Of a stretch of 64,000 nucleotides of DNA, positions 35,523 to 47,288 are shown one piece after another (positions within the stretch are counted from its first letter, which is position 1; each line of letters starts with the position of its first letter). Under the pieces are notes generated by a model. It saw only the letters and a list, made by a program, of their open reading frames with translations, was not told the origin of the DNA and did no database searches. Source of the DNA: Zanthoxylum bungeanum (taxonomy: Eukaryota > Streptophyta > Magnoliopsida > Sapindales > Rutaceae). The translations under genes and the position numbers were made by a program. The DNA is taken from NCBI GenBank assembly GCA_019454045.1, contig SKCR01047724.1:1-64000 (forward strand). Reading direction: 5' to 3'.

Positions 35523-37991
35523 TATCATTTCTTATTCTCAAATACCATCAATCACGTACCAATATATATATATATATATAGTCAAGTTATCTTACCTCAA
35601 TGCTCTCTGAAAAAAAACTCATTGTATGTAGACATACAATAGATATAAACATCCGTCATATATTTACATGAATGTGATCATGCTGTCATGTATTAACATC
35701 AACTATATGCATCTCAGATGAATCACTAGAATACATGAATTATATGCAAGATTTGTAAACCATATCTACTTTAACATGTTATGCCTTTAGAAAATGCATT
35801 TTGAAAACCCTTTCTAAATAACTCTTTCTGAAAGCTTCTATCTGAAAACTCTTTGCTGAAAAGTTAACTTGAAAACTGGTTTCTGCTTTAAAATTTTGAA
35901 TCTCTTATAAAACCGATGTTTCTGGAAACTTTCTTTTCCAAAAAAAAAAAAAAACTCTTTCTGAAAGCTAAAACTGAAATCTGAAATCTGAAAAACTATT
36001 TCTAAATTCTGTTTCTGAAAACTGTTTACTAAAACTGAATTCTGAAATATGGATACATTAAATCTGAAAACTATGTACTGAGAGTCTGAAAACTGAAAAC
36101 TGCTCTACGTCTAGGACCATAACTCAACTGGACATCTCTCTACACCCATGACCATAACTCAACTGGGTGTATTTTATGCCCAGGACCATAACTCAACTGG
36201 GCATCTCTGAACTGGTGGTACTTTACGCCCAGGACCATAACTCAACTGGACATATCACACCACAATCTGGAACTGAGGGTGCGGATCAATGCTACCACCC
36301 AAGCTCTGAAACCAGGATTTCGGGGATCTGTCAACCCTAGTCCTGCTCGAGGATCTGAGAGCTTCCTCTCAGTCCTCCACATATGCACATGTCTCTGAAT
36401 CCGTCAATTCCAACTGTATCTCAAGTTACATACTGGGGTGAGGTTTTACCTCATGCCCGAAAACCATATAATCACAATATATATCTTAAAACTGAAAGGA
36501 AACTTTTTCTGAAATATATTATCTTTCAAAATATTTTTGAAACTTTTCTTTGAAACATTTGAATTCTTTGAAAATATTTTTATCTTTTGCTCAACTGCTG
36601 AAAACTTTAAGACACACACACTCATGCTCATGCATATATGTATTTCTCATGCTCATTTCTACTCTAGCCATGATTCCATCTATAATGATCTTACAAACTA
36701 TATGCTCAAAATATCAACAGAATACTTGCTCAAACTGAAACATGTTAAATTCATCTTACATTCATATTACCAACGATGTACATTTACATATATTTCTACT
36801 ATGTCTTACTAATTCCATACTTATACCTGTATACAAGTTCAAACTCTTCAAACTCATATACTACATCACTTTATGCACATATAATAGCTTATATTCTTTC
36901 AAATCGTTTAATTGATCTCTAGGCTTATAGTATTTACAAACTATTTACTCTTTTACTCACATAAACATGCTTATCTTTTGCTCATACATCTGTTTACTTC
37001 TTCTACATTCATCTTATATATATATATATATAGGTTTCATACATATAACTATATACAACTTTATTATATTATTAATCTCGAACAAAGTTAAATTTCTTAA
37101 GTATTCAAAATTTGATTTACTTACCTGGTTTCACAGACACTCCAAACCTGGACCCGATCAAAATTTCGAGGCCATATTCGAACTCCCATCGGCCATACGA
37201 ACACGCTGGTGTCGTCAGAATTCTGATCGGAGTTACTGTTCATCTGGATCTACTATTCACGTGCCACTTTCTTCCTCGTTTCACGTGTAATTGGTCACTT
37301 TTCGATGAAATCAATTTCACATACTCGTAGTACTCGTCGAGGGCTTCGATTTGGTAGGTGCCTCGGGTCGTGAAATGAACCGATGAGCCGGGATCGGGAA
37401 CCTCAAGACCGCGCCCTTCGCCCATCTTTCTCACCGATTTCGGCGATCCTTGCGTTGGCGCCGGCCACCGGCAGATGTGCCGTGGCCGGATGATGCTAGC
37501 GCCGGTGGTCCGCCGGTGAGATACCGGTCGGAGGCCACCAGCTGGACTCTCATTCTCTCCCTCTCTCCTCACGCGCGTATATGCTGCTCTTTCTTTTTTT
37601 CCCTCTAATGTAAATGATAATATAAATAATAATGATAATAATAAAAATATCTCCATCTCCAAATTACTAAAATGCCCCCACTATGAAGGTTATTTTCGGA
37701 AATCACCCTTTCGAAGCTCTTCTGATGCGATTATCGAAATGTGTTCAACACGAAAGTTGTTCGTCTTGGAAAAACGAGTCTGATGGTTCAAGAATCAACT
37801 TGATCAGAGTTCGTTTGCTAATTCCATGACCAAAATTGTAAACTTTACGCGTGATAAAAAAATATCATGTAACTGATTCCTTGAGACGACGAGTCTTCTG
37901 ATGCGACAACTCTTCACTTTATATAATTTCGACCAATATGACATCGGTCCGGGAATCTCCTAGAACAGTTTCGAAAATTTGGGATGTTACA
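35518..37991. repeat. Gypsy LTR unit 2 (direct copy of 32329-34820)
   Basis: The sequence matches 32329-34820 in the same direction, with small indels, and ends GGGATGTTACA at 37991. It has its own hairpin array at 36107-36253. Together with unit 1 it looks like an LTR pair of a minus-strand Gypsy element that has lost most of its inside. Confidence 0.75.
36107..36253. repeat. Tandem hairpin array, copy 2 (4 units)
   Basis: The units are at 36107-36135, 36142-36170, 36176-36204 and 36225-36253. The third has perfect arms (ATGCCCAG/CTGGGCAT), and the second pairs ACACCCA with TGGGTGT. The loop is again GACCATAACTCAA in all but small changes. Confidence 0.75.
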
Positions 37992-38229
37992 TTATAATCA
38001 AAGAAAAAGTTTATGTCGCCACATACGATGGTGTGATCGTGAATCACCAATTTAATTTTTTAATATAAATTTTAAATTATTATTTTCATGTAATTTAATG
38101 ATGGATATTGAAATTTAAGATTATATAAGATTAATGGTTAAAAAAATTTAAGTTAAAATTTCAAGCTGAAGTAAAATAAATATTAAATATAATCAAATCA
38201 TATCAAATAAAAAAAAAAAATTTCTGATA

Positions 38230-38525
38230 GATGATATCATTCGAGGACAAGAATATAACATAAGTTTTTATTTAGCATATGGAATATACCCAAAATGCCC
38301 CACGCTTGTACAAACTATCCATGATCCACGTGATCTAAAAAAATTATTTGCAATGAAACAAGAAGGATGCAGAAAAGATATTGAACGAGCATTTGGGGTT
38401 CTTCAATTATGTTTTACAATTATGGCATGACCGACACGTTTTTGGAGTAAACATGTATTACATGATATAATGACTATATGTATTGTTATGCACAATATGA
38501 TAATCGAAGATGAGTAGGATGACAA
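38230..38525 (+). pseudogene. PIF/Harbinger transposase fragment
   Basis: One frame reads through with two stops (TGA near 38428, TAG near 38516). Visible motifs are F-Y-L-A-Y-G-I-Y-P-K, then C-R-K-D-I-E-R-A-F-G-V-L-Q, then F-W-S-K-H-V-L-H-D-I-M and M-H-N-M-I-I-E-D-E. These mark the C-terminal half of the DDE transposase of plant PIF/Harbinger elements; the E of E-R-A-F is the usual third catalytic residue. The N-terminal half is missing. A GTTGGAGATG sequence near 39053-39064, a common Harbinger end in eudicots, may be the right terminus. Confidence 0.8.
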
Positions 38526-39176
38526 TACACCAATTACGAATCATATGCAAACGCCAACTGTAGAAGTCGAGAGGGTGATGGTTGGAGATATCTGATTTTA
38601 AGAGTTCATAGCGAGATATAAATAAATCATGGATAAAGATGCTCATATTACACTTTGTAATACACTAATTGAATTTGGATAATTAATTCTCGTTTAATAT
38701 ATAATTTTATAACAATTATAAATAAATTAACATAATGTTTGATGAACTCTTTAATAAATTTAATATTTTAATTTATTTATTTTAAATAATAAATATTTTT
38801 TATTATATTAATTAAGGGGTAAAATAATAATTGTTTATGTATATAAAAATATAATACATTATTGTAATATTATATAAAATAAGGGGTTGAATGATAATTA
38901 TTGATAATTAATAAATAAATAATATGTAGAGAATATTTTAGAGAATATTCTTTTTAGTATAATATATAATATAATGCGTTGGAGATGAAAATAATATTTG
39001 GTGTAAAAATTATATCATTTTAATGCAAATATTGCACTAAAATGGTGAAGTGGGTTGGAGATGTCATTAGGAAATGAGTTATAATATATATTTATGCATA
39101 AAAGGAAAGGAAAGAGTAAAAAGTGAACAACACTAATTAACATACAAACCCCACATACACAAGAAAATCTAAAAAT
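38526..39176. other. AT-rich non-coding remainder of the Harbinger relic
   Basis: The stretch has no open frame worth naming. GTTGGAGATG occurs at 38974 and 39054. The first 238 bases after the Gypsy unit (37992-38229) also hold no recognisable gene. Confidence 0.4.
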
Positions 39177-39347
39177 ACAACGGTGGTACCACGTCATCCG
39201 TGCAACAATCCAATAATTCAATATCACACGTGTTAAAATATTTAAAAAAACAACTAAAAATATAGATATTAAATCATACATGTCATTACTGATTTGTTGG
39301 TCAAACCACATCACCCATATCCCCGTTGCACTAAAGAATTATTCCCC
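39177..39347 (-). repeat. Dispersed repeat R, copy 2
   Basis: It is the reverse-strand partner of 16805-16972. It starts about 80 bases beyond the stop codon of the BAHD gene, so it may form part of that gene's 3' untranslated region. It offers AATAAT at its edge as a weak poly(A) signal. Confidence 0.6.
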
Positions 39348-39424
39348 CGACACACGTATATACACACACATATAAACACATATACACACTAAACAACGTA
39401 CGTAATTATATTGGGGTAACAAAG

Positions 39425-41378
39425 TTAATTAAGATAATCAAAAGTCAAAGGCATAAACACATCCGATGCCTGAGTCTCAATCAAGTCCAACTGCTTCTCC
39501 GAAAGGTGCATGTAGACAACCCAGTCACCGTTCCCCGCCGGACTCGGCATCGGCATCACATAACCAGAATCACCACCCCACGGGAAATGATAAGACCCAA
39601 AAGCCGGCTTACCCCATCCGAAATCCACTTTCGAAACCGGGAATCGTTGTCCTGATGACACCACAAATGCCGGTCCATCATTACTTCCGCTGCAGTATAT
39701 CTTAGCCACAGCTGGCTCCGGCCTCCGCGCCTCTACCCAATCAATCAGCCCCAAGAAATGATCTTTCGTCACTGCATTTTCCAAGAAATCATGCACTTGT
39801 TTTGCCACCCACGGTAATGGTTTTTCAATAAGTTCATTTACTTCTTGGCCACCATATGGAATAGATAGGACATTTCCAAAATATGAACCCATGGAGCTGC
39901 TTGGTTTATGATCATTACTAGTATTGTCTCCTTTGCTTAATCTAGTTCTTCCATCAACCACAATGCCCATTTTTGATATCTTTTTATCTGCTACAGTTCC
40001 TCTACCACTAAGGGCTATCATTTTCCACAAAAATGCACTGAAAGACTCAAGTTTAGTCCGCTTGCTGCACCCATGGGAGCTCGCTAGTAATTGAAGCTCA
40101 TTGAGTTGCTCACTTTTGATATAATATATGCGACTAATGAGATTATGAATATCATTACTAGGAGGCGGCAGTGAGGAGATGGGCACATACATGTCGTCGA
40201 GGGTATGATCAATGCACCATGGTCGTCTAGGGTTTATCATCGATCGCCGAAAAGATGGCACCGCAGATATTGGTTTTGATCGAGCAATTTCAGCCCATGA
40301 AACAAGAAACAAGTTGGTTGAGTATGCGTCTGCTATGCGGTGATCGAAGGTACACGCCACAACAATACCCCCGCATTTCAGTTCATTTACCTGTAATTAT
40401 ATATAAATTAATAAGAGCCACGTCCTAAAATATATTCCTTATTTTAATTCACAGATGATACAATAATTTCAACTATTTTTTTAGAAATGTTATCATCATC
40501 AAATTATCCGATTCGAAATTAAACAGAATAAACAAAACCTTCGACTGTCCAGAATCTTATAAAAAATACATCGATGAACTCAAACTCAAAACCCGACAAT
40601 CAAATCCTAAACTATTTTACCACTCAGCCACTCTTTGAAGGCAATTTCAACTAATTATTTGGTCCTTTAATTTACTAGCTAAAACTTTGTACAAAAACAT
40701 TATACATATACTAAATATTTATTCTTCGTGACTTGTGCACGTCAAATTGAAAAGCTAGCTCAACGTTCATTAGATGATTAGAGGCGATTCATAACAGAAA
40801 CTTCGAAAGTCGTGTTAATATATTATATTTGGAAGAGAATATATGGGAAATTATTTATTTATTAGTATTTTTATTTTAATTTTTATGGACATATCATTGC
40901 TCATAAAATTAGGATATATAAGATGCCTACAGGCGAACGAGGGCAGTGACTGACTACTGACCTGAACGGAGAGGACGCCGTTCTTCTTCTTAGGGACGAG
41001 CTTACCTTCGATGCTTTCATCAGGATTATACAAGTTGAGGTCTTTCAGCTCAACGTTTGCATATGCTTCAATAAAATCAACCCCACGGTTGTTGCAAAGA
41101 AGCTCTGGCTCACCAACATTGTTGTAAACGACCTCGCCGGCGAGGGCGTAATACGAGACAAGAGCTTCAGACATGGCTTTCTTAAGAACATCAACCATAG
41201 ACACAAAGCTCTTGTTCTGATTAGTTGGATTCTTGTAGCAAAAGAAGACACCAACATCAACCTGTGGCAGAAGCAAGTCAAGGTTTGAGAGTGGCAGCCA
41301 ATGCTCTTGCAATGGTAGCAATGCTGCCAATACCTCTTTCTTGTTTACTGTCACACTGAATTCTCCTTTTGCAACCAT
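39425..41378 (-). CDS. BAHD-family acyltransferase, two exons
   Basis: Exon 1 is 41378-40962 (139 codons) and exon 2 is 40390-39425, giving a 460-residue protein, normal for BAHD enzymes. These cytosolic enzymes move acyl groups from CoA thioesters to alcohols or amines. The catalytic motif H-R-I-A-D lies at residues 156-160 and D-F-G-W-G at 395-399; both key residues (H156, D395) are present. The N-terminus (V-T-V-N-K-K-E-V, then [12 protein letters not shown]) resembles the coniferyl alcohol acyltransferase and shikimate hydroxycinnamoyltransferase group, so a phenylpropanoid alcohol is a likely acceptor. That is inference; the substrate cannot be read from sequence. The donor CAG/GTCAGT and acceptor ATTACAG/GT are canonical, and the intron is phase 0. 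The ATG chosen is the first in frame, about 80 bases after a TATA box. No disabling change is seen. Confidence 0.93.
40391..40961 (-). other. Intron of the BAHD gene (571 bp)
   Basis: GT at 40961-40960 and AG at 40392-40391 on the minus strand. Splicing joins ...S-V-Q to V-N-E-L-K-C-G-G without loss of frame, just before the H-x-x-x-D motif, a common intron place in this family. Reading through the intron would end the protein within about 36 codons. Confidence 0.9.
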
Positions 41379-41456
41379 TTTTTTTTTTCCCTTTTTTGCC
41401 TATTTTGTTCTCTCTATGTCTTTATTGATGTGTTCGTGTGGAGGGATGGGCGTGGA

Positions 41457-41463
41457 TTTATAA
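41457..41463 (-). promoter_or_regulatory. TATA box of the BAHD gene
   Basis: The minus strand reads TATAAAT about 80 bases before the ATG, followed by a CT-rich leader with a CTCTCTAT-like part. Position and strand suit a plant core promoter. Confidence 0.55.
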
Positions 41464-41479
41464 GCAAAGTAAGAGAATT

Positions 41480-42475
41480 TAATAATCCTACTGATGTGTT
41501 TGGATATTTTATACCGTATAGCTTTAAGAATACGTTTTAACAGAGAAGGGCAGCAGCAACCCAACAACCCCCACTAATACTATATTTCGCAACTTTTGTT
41601 CTACGTACAGTTTTCATTATATTTTTTTCCCTATGAAAGTTACTTCTCGAATTTTTTAATGTCAAATTTTTTTTTTCCAGGTTAAAAGGCTATATTACTA
41701 TAAGGTTGACTAAAATTTAGAAAAAATTCAATTTTTGGATTTCTTACAGTAGAGTTTGTAATTTTTTTAAAAAAAGTTAAAATACCTAAAATATCAACAT
41801 TTCACAAAATTATTTTATTTTTTCATGACATAATTTTAAAAAACTTATTTATTGAAATAAATTACGATTTTTAATTAAAATTATTATGGACTTAACTAAA
41901 TAACTAAAAAAATTTACTTCCAAAAGTTTGATTTGAAAATTATACCGAACTTATGAATTATCTTCAAACACACTCAAACAACAATATCTATACCCAAGAG
42001 AGGGAGAATTAGATAATGTCCAAATAATATGGAATTATAAATCTTATCGATCTTAGGCTACTAAGTTAGTAGCTTTACCAAGTTTAGCTTAATGATCAAT
42101 TTCTACAATTAATATACCCAATAATTTATTTCCTCAATGACAAGTTATGTTAAATAATATGGAAATATAATATAGAGCTTGCAATTAATTTAAAAGATAG
42201 AGATAGAGATAGAGAAATTAACAATGGATTTATAGTGGTTCGGCCAATAATGTCCACAACCATTCCTCCAAGCCGAGTTTAAAATTTTTCACTATGTAAA
42301 GTTGAGTCCACAATTTACACCGAGTTTTCTGTTGCGCACTCACAACCAAGAGTTTTTCGAAGTTCACCCCAAACCATGAGTTTTCGAAGTTCACCTCAAA
42401 TATTTTACAACACCAAGAATTTTTCACCAGGTTCACTCTTTAACCTTTATAACCAAATCACCATTTTGAGTATAT
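41480..42475. other. BAHD upstream region and left part of an LTR-like sequence
   Basis: The first 650 bases are AT-rich and without genes; they would hold the promoter of the BAHD gene. An (AGAGAT)n run lies at about 42196-42217. The part from about 42225 (GTGGTTCGGCC, then repeats of GAGTTTTTCGAAGTTCACC type) looks like a Copia (Tork-type) LTR, split by the solo LTR at 42476. Confidence 0.4.
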
Positions 42476-44332
42476 TGACCAGTGCATTCACACGCGTATA
42501 ACGCAAGCGCACGTATCGTTCAAGTAGTATAAAATATTGATCCCACGAGGACTTAATTCCTACTATTGTTATTAATTATTGATACTATTTATTTACAGGT
42601 ATCTAATTGAGAGAGAAGATGATGATTGTTTTTGTTTGGTTGAATGTGGATTTGATAAATAAAATACTTAAAGACACAAAAGAAAATACTAAGGAAAAGA
42701 AAAGACTCAAAGATCTAGGGTTGTGACTCCACACAATATTATTCTAAAGATGAATTGATTCTCTTACATATATGTAATAAATCAGTTTGCTAACCTGGAA
42801 CACGAAGATATGCAAAAGCCTCTGTCGATAGTCAGACGCAAATACCCAGTATAACCCAATTAAATCATATATCTATGTCAACCAAATTACCTGGATTCAT
42901 TAAGATCAAGTTCCAATTGTGGCTACCCCCGCCCGACAGGTATATGTCTATCATGTAAGGAAATCTATTAAAGGGTTACATATCCTCAAGGAAGATCGTG
43001 AGCTATTGAATCTAAGGCTGAAACCTAAAATCCCTATGTCTAGTTCATTTTAAGTTTACAACATCAATCTTATTGGTGATCAGACAACAAGAAGCATTAA
43101 GCTTAAGACTCAATAAACAAACTAAAGAATTACCCATAAAAAGAAAATCAATTATTAAGTATGTGAATATTATGTTTCATCACTTCCCTATAATAAAAAT
43201 AAAATACTAAGAGTTGGGGGATCCACTTTTACTATTCCTAATTTCGAAATCTCCCTTATTATAATACAGAATTTATCCGTGATATTATCAACCGACCAGA
43301 TAGGTGGTATCCTCATTAAGTCAGATTTTAATTAAGTCCAACCAGCCATAAAGGCGGTATCATTATTTGTCCATAAATCAGTCATATAGGCGGTAATTAT
43401 CTGTCACCTAAAGACCAGCCATATAAGTGGTGTTACTTTATGTCAAATAAATAAAACCAGCCATTAAGGCGGCAATTCTTTTAATTTGAATTATAATTTC
43501 CATATTATAATTCAGGGAGATTAATCTAAATTAAAATAATAAAAGTTTAACTCTTCCCCCAGCGGAAATCTAACTACTAAATATAAAAGAAAAGGAAATG
43601 AAAGGAAAGGAAACTACTACTATTACTGAAAATAAAAATGCATAAATTAAATTACTAAAAATAAACACACAAGATGCAATCCTTAAGTTCCTTACAAAAA
43701 CCTAAGGAAAGCATGAGAATTACAAATGAAATGGCTTGGTATTTATAGGAAAATCTAAAGGCTTTCACCAATTTCTCCACTGATTGTTTCACCAATTGCT
43801 CCACCAAACATGGCACCAAACAAGGCATCAAACATGGCACTAAACATGCAAGCATGTTTGGTGGAAGTTTGATAATTTTTATTTTTTATTTTTATTAATT
43901 TTATTTTATATTTTGAAAATGACTATAGTAATTACTCAAAATATACTAGATTGTTAATCAATTTCGGCCATGGAAACTTCAGAATTAGAAATTATTTTGA
44001 CTTTCAAAGTTGTAGATCGTCGAGTCTTCTTTAATCTGCAACTTGAATCAGCTCAATCGGATATCGGAGAAAAAGTTATGGCCAAAATACGAAACATGCG
44101 CAAAATTGGAATTTAGGACTGCACTTCGTGACGCGTATAGTAAAATTTCATTTTTGACATTTTTTTCCTCTGAATTTCATCGTTTTAGCCCCGAGTTGAT
44201 TCCATTAAGTCCCAATATTATTTTTATCTGCAAAATAAATAAAAACACATCAAAATATTCATAAAACTCAAGAAACTATACAAAATATTAGGTTAAATGA
44301 TTGAGAAATAGTTTTATAAATACCACTCATCA
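42476..44332 (-). repeat. Solo LTR, Athila/Tat-like Gypsy (1857 bp)
   Basis: It is the reverse-strand match of the LTR at 59040-61117. On the minus strand it starts TGATGAGTGG (compare TGATAAGCGG) and ends in GGTCA. The flanks are TATAT (42471-42475) and TATAC (44333-44337), a duplication with one change. No internal region is attached, so recombination between two LTRs probably removed the rest. It carries about five repeats of a CCAGCCATAAAGGCGGTAT unit (43290-43475); the full-length LTR has about three. Confidence 0.85.
43740..43747 (-). promoter_or_regulatory. TATA box of the solo LTR
   Basis: The minus strand reads TATAAATACCAAGCCATTT. The same 19 bases occur at 59660-59678 in the related LTR, so promoter and start region are conserved between the two copies. 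Confidence 0.7.
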
Positions 44333-45534
44333 TATACCCACTCAATAAGGGATTTCCCAACTATAAGTGTTTGAATATAAAAGTTTACAACATATATTGG
44401 GCACTCACAAAAGATAAGAAGGTTTAAATGTGAGTTCCTAACCCAAGTAAACCAAGCTCACTAAATGTGTATGAAGGTGGAATGTGTGAACTTTGATTAT
44501 GATTAGAGTGTTTGATCAAGAATATTTAAGTTACTCTCAATTTTTTTACCTTAGAGAAAATGTATAAAGGTATTAGAGGATGACAAAAATAAAATTGGGG
44601 CTCAATATATAGTGAATGTGAAAAATATCTCAGCTCTCTTTCCTGAGACTGGTATGCTAATCTACAGAGGTTGGTATATCGATCCTGCAAATTCAAACTA
44701 CTACATGACCATTGAAGATTAAAACGTATATATCATATTAATGATCAGTATGGTATCCGATATGATCCATCTCGATTCCAGTAGCTATGAAAACTCCAAG
44801 CTGACCATTATGGAGTAGCCCGGTTCCAAAGAGTATTTAAATATACCCAAGGTAAAACAGGGTCACAGGTATGCCGGTATGCCAATTTCAGTGTAGAAAT
44901 CTCAAGATTCGAAGGTTAAAAATATTTTTCACTGATCCTAATGTATCTATATAAATGTGCATGAGTCATATGAGCTTGGAGTACTTGAATTATACACTCA
45001 CTTATAATGAAAGTCCTAAGCTATAAGATTACATTTTATTTCTTCATTAGAAGCTTGAGTCTTCATATTCATGTGCTCTTTACAACCAATTTACTTCTAC
45101 GTATTTTTGTAATGCTCGCTAATATCCGTCGAAGTCTTATGCGTTATTTCATCAAAATCCATCATTGAATTAAATGGTGCTAACAACATAGCATTTTTCT
45201 AAATTAACATGTAGAAAATGTATCATCTCATATATTTATCAACTAATGACAAGAATGTAAAAAATATTTATATAAACATCAAACTAATTTTTTTAGAGCT
45301 TTAATTGGGACTATAGGATGATGCTATAAGATCCATTTGTCCGAAGAAAGAAACAAAATGACAACCTTTCTAGAACTAGAGAATTCTATGGTGAAAATGA
45401 TAAATGGCTGCTACACATGTTAGTGTCCTTGACATGCCACAAGATCACTAAGATGATTTGTGTGTGAATATAATTGAAGTTTGCGGAAAAAACTTACAAT
45501 GATCGGAATTTGGATTTCAAATTTTTTGTATGTT
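44333..45534. other. Right part of a split LTR-like sequence; no gene
   Basis: The sequence continues the LTR-like DNA interrupted at 42476, up to about 45190 (ends ATGGTGCTAACA). The rest up to 45534 is AT-rich and may hold scraps of a Copia gag on the minus strand near 45300-45440, which I cannot confirm. Confidence 0.35.
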
Positions 45535-47275
45535 TGTTGGAGCTCCAAGCTTTGTTGAATGAATCCAACCCAAAGGTGAGTTTCCTTATCACCTCACAAG
45601 ACTCCTTAAGTGCTAGCTCGTTTGATTTTGAAACAAAATCAATGGAGAAGAAGAACCCTAGCTCACGACAATAAGGGAGAAGGAGAGAGATGAAGTTGTT
45701 TGATATTTTGTTTTCCAAAATCCAATACCAAAGTCAACTTGCAAAAAGTGTATATGCTTTTCAAAAAAGCAAAAGGCAAAGTGTGTTGTGAAAGATACAT
45801 TAAAAGCTCTCAACTACCACCATCAACTTGTTAACAATTGATGTAAGTTAGTGGGCCCCACCACTTAAATTCAAAATTCAAGTTGGCTTGCCCAACACAC
45901 TTCAGGCTCGGGTTCGTTTAATCCGATTAAACGAATTTTCCGTCGCGACGTAATTAAATCCAATTTAACTAAATAATAATGTCTAGCAAAATTATTACGA
46001 AAGTCGCTTGCGAATTAATTCCAAATTAATTCGTTCGTCCGAATTAAAATCCAATTTTAATTCCGCTTTGAAATCCAATTTCAATTAATATATCCAATAT
46101 ATTATTTACGCAATTAATTCCAAATTAATCACGTTCTCTCTTCTATTAGAATTTTATCCCAGATAAATTCTTGCCGCAATTAATCCCAGATTAATTTTTC
46201 TCTCTCATAATTAATCCTAGATTAATTCTGTTCGAGTCAAATGTCATCGGTGAATCTTTGGGAAGCGACCCAAGAGATCCATGGATATGTTGGTAGTAAA
46301 TCCGGTTGTTGGACTATCCGACACGTGTGTACCGTGTACCACGTTCTCACCAATTTACAAGACATGGTTGGCTTCTAGTAAAGCATCGTGCCAACCAAAT
46401 TCTCCAGAAATATTCAACGAAGAATATATAACCTATAACAGGCATAGTATACTATATATTGCGTATTACGATCCAGTATCAGATGTCGCATGCTAGGCCT
46501 GGGGCTGGAATTGTGTCTGCCCCGTACGAAGCATATATCGAATCTCTAGCAACTAGTCTCTTTAATCGGATAATCATGACCTAGTCATACTATCCTGATA
46601 GCTACAACATATTAGAGTACTAGTTCTGTATGCCTGCGTGATCATCTTCTCCATATGACTGAAGTGATACTTCCATCTTGACATCACACCTAATACACTA
46701 TGATTCTCAGTAAACCTAGAAGAGGCGTACACAGAACCTATTAAAGCCCCGGACGATAAAAACCAAAGCCTACTGATTGTCACAAGTATTAGTGATGCAA
46801 GTCTCAGGTTAAGACCACATACACCTACCCTGATGCGGATTCCCATAGACACATAGTCATACTACCAATGGGATTCCGAGGGGTCTATCCAGAGCGAATG
46901 TGCTCCCGGTCCAACGGCTAACAGAACCTCTTATCACAATTGCATAAGTATCTTATACTTAAATATATGAGAACTATGTCATTAAGCTTCCATAACGTGC
47001 ACAAGTGTAATACTAGTCTATTCCGCATTATCGATGTCCAGTCTCGATAATACTACGACTAGGGATATTTAATGATTAAACCGTTCGTGGATTAATATTG
47101 TCTCATATCTTATTAATTCGGAACTAATCATAAGAACTTTTATCATTTATATATATTCAAGTAATCCAATTACAAAATGATAAAATAGAAATTTCCTTTG
47201 TCACATAGTTAATTTGTACAAAAATCACAATTTCTTTTAAAAATAATGATGCTATGGGTCATAATTGTCCAACAA
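45535..47275 (-). repeat. 3' LTR of Copia element C (1741 bp)
   Basis: It begins TGTTGGAGCTCC and ends GTCCAACA, with the polypurine tract next to it at 47276. It shares all blocks with the LTRs of A and B but is clearly diverged. It belongs to the most coding-complete copy of the family in this window. Confidence 0.88.
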
Positions 47276-47288
47276 TCTCCCACTTGGC

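Noticed and set aside
37240..37662. Open frame of 140 codons on the minus strand
   Set aside because: It falls in the GC-rich end of a Gypsy LTR and is not kept in the twin copy near 34000-34480.
40851..40961. Read-through of exon 1 as a short BAHD protein
   Set aside because: A canonical donor at 40961-40960 and a matching acceptor restore a full-length enzyme; the extension is intron.
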